A stretch of 64,000 nucleotides of DNA from Candidatus Saccharimonadota bacterium (GTDB taxonomy: Bacteria; Patescibacteriota; Saccharimonadia; Saccharimonadales; Saccharimonadaceae), in NCBI GenBank assembly GCA_009777795.1, contig WRLC01000003.1:1-64000 (forward strand). Reading direction: 5' to 3'. The position numbers and the translations under genes are program-made. Positions within the stretch are counted from its first letter, which is position 1; the number at the start of each line of letters is the position of its first letter. This document shows, piece by piece, positions 46,117 through 54,418 of the stretch. The notes under the pieces are model-generated. The model worked only from the letters and a program-made list of their open reading frames with translations, was not told the DNA's origin and did no database searches.

Positions 46117-48969
46117 ATGGAAAACGTGATTTCGGTGCGGGGCGCGAAGCAGCACAACCTGAAAGATGTTGATGTCGACATTCCGCGAGACAAGTTTGTG
46201 GTGATTACTGGTGTGTCGGGTTCTGGCAAGTCGAGCTTGGCGTTTGATACGATTTATGCTGAAGGTCAGCGGCGTTATGTGGAGAGTTTGAGCAGTTATG
46301 CGCGGCAGTTCTTGGGTGTGATGGACAAGCCGGACGTAGACCATATTACGGGGTTGAGCCCGGCGATTTCGATTGATCAAAAATCGACTTCGCGCAATCC
46401 GCGTTCGACTGTGGCGACAGTGACTGAAGTGTATGATTATTTGCGTTTATTGTTTGCGCGGGCGGGTGTGCCACATTGTCCGATTTGTGATCGGGTGGTG
46501 GCGAAGCGGAGTGTGGAGAATATCACGAACGAAGTTTTGGAAACGCCGGGCGGTACAAAAATGATAATTTTGGCGCCGATTGTAAACGAGAAAAAAGGTG
46601 AGTTTCAGCACATTCCAGAGCAATATATGAGCAAGGGATTTGTGCGAGCGCGGATTGACGGGATTATTTATGCGTTGGACGAATTTCCGGCTTTGGAGAA
46701 AATGAAAAAGCACACAATCGAGATTGTGGTTGATCGGCTGACGATGGATAAGGAGTTGGAGGCGCGAGTGGCACAATCGGTGGAGCAGGCGCTGGAAGTG
46801 GGCAATGGGATGTTGCAGTTGATGTTCCCGGATGAGGGCGACCGGATGATAACGCTGTCGCAAAAATATGCCTGCCCGGAGCATCCGGATGTCTTGATAC
46901 CGGATTTGGAGCCGCGGTTGTTTAGTTTCAACTCGCCGCAGGGGGCGTGCGAGACTTGTACGGGGCTTGGGGTACGGCTGGAAGTTGACCCGGAGCTGGT
47001 GCTAAACAAGAATTTGACATTGGCAGAGGGGGCAATTCGTCCATTTAATCGAATCAACCAAGACTCTTGGTGGTTGAAAAAGCTAGCGGCGGTTGGCGCG
47101 AAACATGGGTTTGACATTAAGACGCCGCTCCGAGAAATGAGCGACGAGGCGATTTACAAGATTCTGTATGGTACGGGCAATGACAAATATAAAATGACGG
47201 TTGGTGGACATGGCAAGTGGGGAGATGGGGCGACCTATGAGTCGACTTATGAGGGTGTGGTGCCGAATTTGGAGCGGCGATATCGGGAGACGGATAGCGA
47301 TTTTATGCGGCGGGATATTGAGAGGTTTATGCGGACGGAGAAATGCATAACCTGCAAGGGCGACAGGCTAAAGGCGGTGGTGCTGGCGGTGCGGATTGGC
47401 AAATGGAATATTATGGATATCTGCAATATGGATGTCGACACGGTTTTGGAGCATTTTGACGAAATGCCGGGGGCGATTTCGGAGACGCAGAAAATGGTGG
47501 CTGATCCGGTAATAAAAGAAATTATTGCGCGGGTTGGCTTTATGCAGAATGTGGGGTTGGGATATATTGAGTTAGCGCGAGCGGCAAATACGTTGTCGGG
47601 TGGTGAGGCGCAGCGGATACGGCTTTCGACGCAGATTGGCTCGGGTTTGCAGGGGGTGCTTTATGTGTTGGACGAGCCGTCGATTGGGCTACACCAAAGG
47701 GATAATGCGAGGTTGGTTGAGGCTTTGAAGCGGCTACGCGATATTGGCAACTCGGTTTTGGTAGTGGAGCATGACGAAGAGACGATTCGGGCAGCGGATT
47801 ATTTGGTGGATATTGGACCGCGGGCTGGTCGGCGGGGTGGACGAGTGGTGGCGGCGGGTACGCCAAAGGAAGTGGAGGAAAATAAGCAAAGTTTGACCGG
47901 GCAGTTTTTAAGTGGTGCGAAGAAGATTGCTGTGCCGAAGAAACGGCGGAAGGTGGCGGTTGGCTTAGATGGCGGAAAATATATTGAAGTATGGGGGGCG
48001 CGGGAGAACAACCTAAAGAACTTAAATGTGAAGTTCCCGCTTGGCGTGATGACGGCGGTGACGGGGGTTTCGGGTTCGGGTAAGTCGACGTTGGTGAACG
48101 ATATCTTGGCAAACGAATTGCTGGCACGGTTGCACCGGGCGCAGACGGTGGCGGGTGCGCATGATAAGATTACTGGGCTGGACAATCTAGATAAGACGAT
48201 TGTGATAGACCAGAGCCCGATTGGTCGGACGCCAAGGAGTAATCCGGCGACTTACACGGGAGTTTGGAACTATGTGCGTGAGTTGTTTGCGGGGTTGCCA
48301 GAAGCAGAGATGCGCGGCTATAAAGCGGGGCGGTTTAGCTTTAATGTGAAGGGCGGGCGTTGTGAACGATGCCAGGGCGACGGGGTGATTAAAATTGAGA
48401 TGCACTTTCTGCCGGATATTTTTGTGGAGTGTGAGGAATGCCATGGCAAGCGTTATAACCGCGAGGCGCTGGAAGTAAAATTTAAGGGCAAGAGTATTGC
48501 CGACGTGCTGGCGATGACGGTGGATGAGGCGGCGGAGTTCTTTAGCAACTTCCCGGCGGTTAGCAATAAGCTGAAGACTTTGCAGAAGGCGGGACTAGGC
48601 TATATTGGGCTGGGGCAGCCGGCGACGACGCTATCGGGTGGTGAGGCGCAGAGGATTAAGTTGGCGACGGAGTTGGCGCGGCCGAATACGAACAAGACGC
48701 TCTATATTCTGGACGAGCCGACAACGGGGCTACATAGCGATGACGTGGAGAAATTATTGGAACTGCTGAATGGGCTGATGACGGGCGGCAACTCGATGAT
48801 TATTATCGAGCATAATTTGGATGTGATAAAGACGGCGGACTGGATTATTGATTTGGGGCCGGAGGGCGGAGTGAAGGGCGGGCATGTGATAGCGATGGGG
48901 ACGCCGGAGCAGGTGGCGAAAAATCCGAAGTCGGCTACAGGGGAGTTCTTGAAGAAAGTTTTGCGTTAA
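46117..48969 (+). CDS. uvrA: Excinuclease ABC subunit A
   Basis: GVSGSGKSSLAFDTIYAEGQRRYVESLSSYARQFLG; two ABC cassettes and Zn fingers; start at MENVISVRGAKQHN. Confidence 0.98.
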   Translation: MENVISVRGAKQHNLKDVDVDIPRDKFVVITGVSGSGKSSLAFDTIYAEGQRRYVESLSSYARQFLGVMDKPDVDHITGLSPAISIDQKSTSRNPRSTVATVTEVYDYLRLLFARAGVPHCPICDRVVAKRSVENITNEVLETPGGTKMIILAPIVNEKKGEFQHIPEQYMSKGFVRARIDGIIYALDEFPALEKMKKHTIEIVVDRLTMDKELEARVAQSVEQALEVGNGMLQLMFPDEGDRMITLSQKYACPEHPDVLIPDLEPRLFSFNSPQGACETCTGLGVRLEVDPELVLNKNLTLAEGAIRPFNRINQDSWWLKKLAAVGAKHGFDIKTPLREMSDEAIYKILYGTGNDKYKMTVGGHGKWGDGATYESTYEGVVPNLERRYRETDSDFMRRDIERFMRTEKCITCKGDRLKAVVLAVRIGKWNIMDICNMDVDTVLEHFDEMPGAISETQKMVADPVIKEIIARVGFMQNVGLGYIELARAANTLSGGEAQRIRLSTQIGSGLQGVLYVLDEPSIGLHQRDNARLVEALKRLRDIGNSVLVVEHDEETIRAADYLVDIGPRAGRRGGRVVAAGTPKEVEENKQSLTGQFLSGAKKIAVPKKRRKVAVGLDGGKYIEVWGARENNLKNLNVKFPLGVMTAVTGVSGSGKSTLVNDILANELLARLHRAQTVAGAHDKITGLDNLDKTIVIDQSPIGRTPRSNPATYTGVWNYVRELFAGLPEAEMRGYKAGRFSFNVKGGRCERCQGDGVIKIEMHFLPDIFVECEECHGKRYNREALEVKFKGKSIADVLAMTVDEAAEFFSNFPAVSNKLKTLQKAGLGYIGLGQPATTLSGGEAQRIKLATELARPNTNKTLYILDEPTTGLHSDDVEKLLELLNGLMTGGNSMIIIEHNLDVIKTADWIIDLGPEGGVKGGHVIAMGTPEQVAKNPKSATGEFLKKVLR

Positions 48970-50648
48970 GGGGTGCGGTTGCGGGTGGTGCGGAGAGTGG
49001 CGTAGCGATTGGCGGTTTCGAAGCGAGACATCGGGCTGACGAGGATGGTGGATTCGGGGAAAGAAGTGGCGAAGTCGGCGGAGATATAGAGCATTTCGGA
49101 TTGATAGAGACCGATGGCAGGTAGGTCGGCTACCCATTCGCGGAGGAACTCTTCGTAGCGGGCGCGGCGGACACGGAGGTCGGTGGTGGCGTTGGCGGCA
49201 GTCAAATAGATGTCGGCGGCGCTAGAAACATAATTGGAGAAGTTGCGGGCGCCAACTTGCGAGGAGTGGAAATATTGGCTGGGGTCAGGGTCGCTAGGTA
49301 GGACGATGGTTTGGAGAAGGAGGTCGTAATCGCGGGCGTCAATTGTGTTCCAGAGGATTTGCGAGCCTTCGGGGTAGACAGTGAGCTCAACTGGAATGCC
49401 GGCCGCGCGGAGTTGTTCAGTGATGGCGTTTGCAACGGCTTGATTGCTGGCCAGAAATTGGAGGGGCTGGACGATGGCAGTACTGGCAACGCGAGGTGGG
49501 ATAGCAGGGGCATTGAGCGGGAAGCGAGAGATTATAATTGGGTAGTCGAGTGGGGTGAGATTGCCGGCGACCATGCGGATTTTGGTGAGGTCGAGGGCAG
49601 CGGCGATAGTTTGACGAACGCCGAGTTGGGAGGTTTGGGTAGCGGAGGTGTTGAGGAACAAATAAGTGCCGGCGGAGAGGAGGGCGCGGCGCTCGCGGAA
49701 ACTGTTGCGGCGGGCGAGCTCGCCAAAGTCGGCGGCCGAGAGCTCGGCGCTGGCGGTGATGGAGGCTTGATTAAGCCCGGTGATGATGTCGGCGTGGTTG
49801 GAGTAGGTGTGGATTTCGTAGCTGTTGAGTAGAGCTGGGCTGCCGTAGAAGCCGTCAAAGCGGGCGGTAGAAACGATTTGCGGGCTGGCGCTGGAAGCTT
49901 TGATACGGGTAAACATGAAAGGGCCGGCGCCGATGGGATTCATGTTGAAGTTGGAGTTGATGAGTTGGGAGGGTGGGATGTCGCCAAGTAAGTGTTTGGG
50001 GAGGACGAAAAAAGTGAGTTGCTCGGGGAAGGAGGCTTGAGAGCTCGGTAAAGTGAACGTGATGGTGAGGGAGTCTTTTTTAGTAGCGCGGATATTGGAC
50101 CAGTTGTTTTGGGCGGCGTAGTGAGTGAGGGGATTTTGCATGAGCTCAACGGTGAAGAGGACGTCGTCGGCGGTGAGTGGCGTGCCGTCGTGGAAGGTGA
50201 GGCCTTCGCGTAGGGCGACTTCCCATTCGCGGGCATCGGCGGAGTTGGTCCAGCTGGCAGCGAGATTGCCAGTGATGTGGCCGCTTTGGTCGTAGCCGAG
50301 GAGGCGGGCGTGGATGAGATTGACAGCGGCGAGCTCGGAGTTGGTGGTGGCAAAGAGGGGATTTAGCGTGCGGATATCGCCGAGGGTGGCTTCGCTATAA
50401 AGGCCGCCGCGGGCGCTGGTGGTGGTTGAGGTGATGGAGCGCCAGAGGAGCAGTTGAACGCCAGTCATGAGGAGTAGTAGGGCAACGGTGCCGAACCAGA
50501 GAAAGACTTGTTTGCGGACATAGTGGACTTTATGGAGACTACCGACGAAATGGGTCTTGACGTGGCTAGTGCCGCGCTTGCCGAGTTCGGCGATGTCCTG
50601 ACCAAGATACTTGGTGCGGCGGACGTGTTTTTTCCAAAACTTTGGCAT
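48966..50648 (-). CDS. Dipeptide/oligopeptide-type substrate-binding protein (SBP_bac_5) with N-terminal TM
   Basis: YSEATLGDIRTLNPLFATTNSELAAVNLIHARLLGYD...WEVALREGLTFHDGTPLTADDVLFTVELM. Confidence 0.9.
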   Translation of the reverse strand: MPKFWKKHVRRTKYLGQDIAELGKRGTSHVKTHFVGSLHKVHYVRKQVFLWFGTVALLLLMTGVQLLLWRSITSTTTSARGGLYSEATLGDIRTLNPLFATTNSELAAVNLIHARLLGYDQSGHITGNLAASWTNSADAREWEVALREGLTFHDGTPLTADDVLFTVELMQNPLTHYAAQNNWSNIRATKKDSLTITFTLPSSQASFPEQLTFFVLPKHLLGDIPPSQLINSNFNMNPIGAGPFMFTRIKASSASPQIVSTARFDGFYGSPALLNSYEIHTYSNHADIITGLNQASITASAELSAADFGELARRNSFRERRALLSAGTYLFLNTSATQTSQLGVRQTIAAALDLTKIRMVAGNLTPLDYPIIISRFPLNAPAIPPRVASTAIVQPLQFLASNQAVANAITEQLRAAGIPVELTVYPEGSQILWNTIDARDYDLLLQTIVLPSDPDPSQYFHSSQVGARNFSNYVSSAADIYLTAANATTDLRVRRARYEEFLREWVADLPAIGLYQSEMLYISADFATSFPESTILVSPMSRFETANRYATLRTTRNRTP

Positions 50649-50668
50649 TTACCCCCTATCAAACTTTG

Positions 50669-50893
50669 CTAAACCATAGGCACGAAAAATTCGGCGATGA
50701 TGGACAAGATAAAGATGGAGACAAGGACAAGGGTGGTGTTGAGGAGGCTCTTTTCGAGGCCGCGGCGCTTGATGTTGAGCTCGCCGCTTGAGCCAAGCCC
50801 GGCGCCGAGGCTAGCCCCGCGTTGCTGAAGGAGAATGAGGATAATCGATAAGCTGGCACTGATGACCATAATTGTGCGAAGGAAAGTTTCCAT
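50669..50893 (-). CDS. secG: Preprotein translocase subunit SecG
   Basis: METFLRTIMVISASLSIILILLQQRGASLGAGLGSSGE...RGLEKSLLNTTLVLVSIFILSII. Confidence 0.9.
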   Translation of the reverse strand: METFLRTIMVISASLSIILILLQQRGASLGAGLGSSGELNIKRRGLEKSLLNTTLVLVSIFILSIIAEFFVPMV

Positions 50894-50936
50894 AGGACTA
50901 TTGTAGCACATTAGGCGAAAGATAGCAAGATAGGGC

Positions 50937-50965
50937 TTGACTTAGCGTAAAAGATGAGCTAAAAT
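50937..50965 (+). promoter_or_regulatory. Promoter upstream of poly-G leader
   Basis: TTGACT-17-TAAAAT. Confidence 0.7.
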
Positions 50966-50998
50966 GATAATGTATAAATGTATCAAAAGAGGTAAGGA

Positions 50999-51082
50999 AT
51001 GAGTCAAGCTATTATAATACGTGCGACAATGCCAAAGGCAATGTCGCACAATAAAAAGTCGGGGGGGGGGGTCTTTAGATGA
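50999..51082 (+). CDS. Putative leader peptide containing poly-G tract: MSQAIIIRATMPKAMSHNKKSGGGVFR*
   Basis: SD AGAGGTAAGGA directly before ATG; in-frame TGA at 51080 with the 11-G tract as given. Confidence 0.5.
   Translation: MSQAIIIRATMPKAMSHNKKSGGGVFR
51039..51076 (+). repeat. Poly-G element copy 2 (CAATGTCGCACAATaaAAAGtCG11TCTTT)
   Basis: 35/38 identical by eye to minus-strand copy at 807-844. Confidence 0.85.
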
Positions 51083-51262
51083 TAGACTAGCTGACCCGCG
51101 TCTTTTTTATTTATTTTCGTGCCTTCAGATGACTCTTTCTGGAGGCAAATACATTCAAGCTAAGAATGCTCCGATGGCGTCCCTTTACTACGTTTGTCGG
51201 GGCATTTTTGGTGGCAAAGAGTTAGAGTCAAAGGTAAATAAATTAAGAGGTAAGGAGAAAAA

Positions 51263-52771
51263 ATGGTAAGGAAATATAAGGATATACAAGGTAAGTTAGG
51301 TTGGGTGAGGAGAGTGGCGGGAGCGGTGGGCGTTGCGGCGGCTTTCGGGGTATTGGTTGGGATGGTGTCGGATGGGATAAGGCGAGTCGAGGCGGAAGAA
51401 ATCCAGATTAATGCTACGCTAGGTATGGGTTCTCTTTCGATTACTGATGGTGCTTGTTCCTTTGCTAATGGCAGTCAAACGGATTATAACGCTGCCAGTA
51501 ATGTACTAGACATAAGCGTGCTGACCGACAGTATTGCTAGTAATTGCTTGGGTATTAGTGTGGTGTCTTTGAGCAATAATGGTTATACGCTAACCATTGA
51601 AGGCCCAAGCACAGGCAATTTGACTCTTGCTAACCATAACATCACTGGTGCTACTGGTAGTATTGCAGCTCCAGCTGTTTTTGACCATGATGTGGCGGAA
51701 AGTGCTTGGGGTTTTGCGATACCTAGCGGCCAAATAAGAGATGTGGCAAATGGTTTTGATGCGAGCTATAGCGTATTAGCGCCAAGCAATACAACCAATA
51801 CCGCTAAATACGCCGCTGTGCCGACGACAGCTACAGCAGTATCGGCGACGACAACAGCTAACCCGTCAGCTCATAAATACGATTTCTTTTTTGCGGTTTC
51901 GGCTGGGACATATGTGCCGACAGGTACATATCGAGGGGTGGTGACTATTACGGCGGCTGGGAATGCGGCGCCGATGCCGACTGAAGCGCCAGCCGGTGCG
52001 GATATGCAGCGGATTACTTTGAACGGTACGTTTGGGGATTACTTCTGCCCAACTTCTCGCACCAGAGTAGTTGACGCGCGCGACAACAACAGCTACTGGA
52101 TACGCAAAGTAGGCGACCTCTGCTGGATGGAGACCAACCTTGCCTACAAAGGCGGTGGTACCAACACTTACGGCGATACCATGACTATCACCGCAGGTAC
52201 AACTGGTCCTAATGCCCTAGTTGCAGGAGTGACCGGCTCATCTGGTGCCTGCTATGGCGACAACGCAACGATGAACACTAACGGCCAAGGCTGCTTCTGG
52301 GAGCCAACTGGTAGCAACATCACAACAGGCACAACTGACCCAAGTACTAGCACTACAGGCACAGGCCAATACGGTGTGTTATATAACTGGTGTGCAGCTA
52401 TGGGCGGCCAAGCTTCTGCTTGCCAGACCAGTACTGCCACCCAACCCGATACTACTATTAACGTATGCCCAAGCGGTTGGAGACTGCCGACAGGCAATAG
52501 TACAACTGGCGAATTCACATTACTAAATAACACCATCAACAGCGGAAGTACCAGCAGTCCGACAGGCCTATTAACCAATGGCCTTTATATGTACGCCGGC
52601 TTCTTCAACAGTGGCTCGTTCCTCACTCAGGGCTCAATCGGCTACTATTGGTCTTCTACTGTTGGTATCGCCTCCAATGCTCTCAGCCTGTACTACCTCA
52701 GCTCCAATGTCTATCCTGCGTACACGAGCAATAAGGGCCGCGGCTACTCTGTTCGTTGTGTCGCGCCTTGA
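51263..52771 (+). CDS. Secreted Fib_succ_major paralogous-domain surface protein
   Basis: N-terminal hydrophobic segment; WIRKVGDLCWMETNLAYKGGG...CPSGWRLPTG...YWSSTV...GYSVRCVAP. Confidence 0.88.
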   Translation: MVRKYKDIQGKLGWVRRVAGAVGVAAAFGVLVGMVSDGIRRVEAEEIQINATLGMGSLSITDGACSFANGSQTDYNAASNVLDISVLTDSIASNCLGISVVSLSNNGYTLTIEGPSTGNLTLANHNITGATGSIAAPAVFDHDVAESAWGFAIPSGQIRDVANGFDASYSVLAPSNTTNTAKYAAVPTTATAVSATTTANPSAHKYDFFFAVSAGTYVPTGTYRGVVTITAAGNAAPMPTEAPAGADMQRITLNGTFGDYFCPTSRTRVVDARDNNSYWIRKVGDLCWMETNLAYKGGGTNTYGDTMTITAGTTGPNALVAGVTGSSGACYGDNATMNTNGQGCFWEPTGSNITTGTTDPSTSTTGTGQYGVLYNWCAAMGGQASACQTSTATQPDTTINVCPSGWRLPTGNSTTGEFTLLNNTINSGSTSSPTGLLTNGLYMYAGFFNSGSFLTQGSIGYYWSSTVGIASNALSLYYLSSNVYPAYTSNKGRGYSVRCVAP

Positions 52772-52792
52772 AGTCTATGATATACTGTTAGT

Positions 52793-54418
52793 ATGGGAAG
52801 GATCAAGTGGAAGTCGGTGGTGGCGTTGGCGAATACCGAGATGCCGATAAAGATAACGGCGGTGATCTTGGCGTGTTCGACGCTGGGGTCGGCGCTTTTG
52901 GGGTTGTTTCGCGACCGGTGGTTGAATACGATGTATCTGGCGACTTACAAAGAAGGGATTGATGCTTATACGGCGGCATTTTCGGTGCCGGATTTCATGT
53001 TTTTCTTGCTGGTGAGCGGGGCGCTAACGGTTTCGTTTATACCGGTTTTTACAGAGCGGCTAGGTAAGGGCAACCGGAAGTCGGCTTGGGAGCTGTCGTC
53101 GTCGTTGTTGAATATTATGGCGCTAGTGATGTTTGTGGTGTCGGTGTTGATAATCATCTTTGCCGAGCCATTGGCTTGGTTGATTGCGCCGGGCTTTTCG
53201 GCGGAGACGCACCAGCTGACGGTGAGCTTGATGCGGGTGATTGCGGTCAACCCGTTGTTGTTTTCGATTTCGACGGTTTTGCTCTCGATGCAGCAGGCGG
53301 TCGGGCGGTTCCTGTCGTTTGCGTTGGCGCCGATTATATATAATATATGTATCCTAATTGGTGTGCGGGTGTTTACGGGCGGGATTACGATATTTGGCGT
53401 GCAGATTTTTGACGGTGGGATTATGGGTGTGGCGCTGGGCGTGGCGCTGGGCTCGATAGTGCAGTTGTTGATTGCGCTATTCGGGATGATTGGACTAGGC
53501 TTTGAGTACGAACTAAAGATCTTCTGGAAGAACTTGGGGCTTCGGAAAGTGGGGAGCTTGCTACCGGCGCGAACGGCGGACCAGGGGCTGAACTATGTGG
53601 CGAGCTTTGTGAACACGAACTTGGCGTCGCGGATGGCGGCGGGGACGGTGCGGCAGTTGCAGCAGGCGACGACGTTGGCCAGTATGCCGGTGTCGTTGGT
53701 GGGAGTGGCGATTTCGACGGCCTTTTTCCCGAAACTGTCGCGTGAGATCAATGAGGAAGATGGCGATGCTTTTAACCATAGCTTGCGGACGGCGCTTAGG
53801 CTAGTGATTTGGTTGATTTTGCCGATTGCGATTGTGGCGTTTTTCGCGCGAGGATATGTGGCGGCGTTTATTGTGAACGGTGGTAATGCGATGATTGCGG
53901 GGCTACTAGGCGTGCTATGTGTGACGATTGTTTGCTCGAGCGTGTTCCAGATTTTGGTGCGGGCGTTTTACGCGAATCAAGACACGAAGACGCCATTCTT
54001 CGTGTCGCTGGTGTCGGTAGGCGTGATGGTGGTGATGGCAATTCTGCTGGCGCGATATACGAATTTGGGGGCGTTTGGCATAGCATACGCGAAGGCAACG
54101 AGCGCGATATTGGAAATCTGTTTGCTGTTTGGGATTTTGGGCTTTCGGCGGCGGAGCGTGTTTACGTTGGAGTTTGTGCGTGGTGTGATAAAGATGTGCG
54201 TGGCGGGGTTCTTCACGGCGTTGGCTGTCTATACAATGGTGCGTCTATTTCCGTTTCGATTATCGGACGTGAGCTTTATGAGTACCTTCCCGAAATTTGC
54301 TTTGATAACGGGCGTCGGATTTATCACTTATATAGTCGCAGGATACTTCTTGGCGGTAGATGAAGTGAGCCCGATTGTGGCAAGAATCAAGAAAATCGTT
54401 TTCCGCAATGTTGAGTAA
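52793..54418 (+). CDS. murJ: Lipid II flippase MurJ/MviN
   Basis: GLFRDRWLNTMYLATYKEGIDAYTAAFSVPDFMFFLLVSGALTVSFIPVFTERLGKG. Confidence 0.94.
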   Translation: MGRIKWKSVVALANTEMPIKITAVILACSTLGSALLGLFRDRWLNTMYLATYKEGIDAYTAAFSVPDFMFFLLVSGALTVSFIPVFTERLGKGNRKSAWELSSSLLNIMALVMFVVSVLIIIFAEPLAWLIAPGFSAETHQLTVSLMRVIAVNPLLFSISTVLLSMQQAVGRFLSFALAPIIYNICILIGVRVFTGGITIFGVQIFDGGIMGVALGVALGSIVQLLIALFGMIGLGFEYELKIFWKNLGLRKVGSLLPARTADQGLNYVASFVNTNLASRMAAGTVRQLQQATTLASMPVSLVGVAISTAFFPKLSREINEEDGDAFNHSLRTALRLVIWLILPIAIVAFFARGYVAAFIVNGGNAMIAGLLGVLCVTIVCSSVFQILVRAFYANQDTKTPFFVSLVSVGVMVVMAILLARYTNLGAFGIAYAKATSAILEICLLFGILGFRRRSVFTLEFVRGVIKMCVAGFFTALAVYTMVRLFPFRLSDVSFMSTFPKFALITGVGFITYIVAGYFLAVDEVSPIVARIKKIVFRNVE

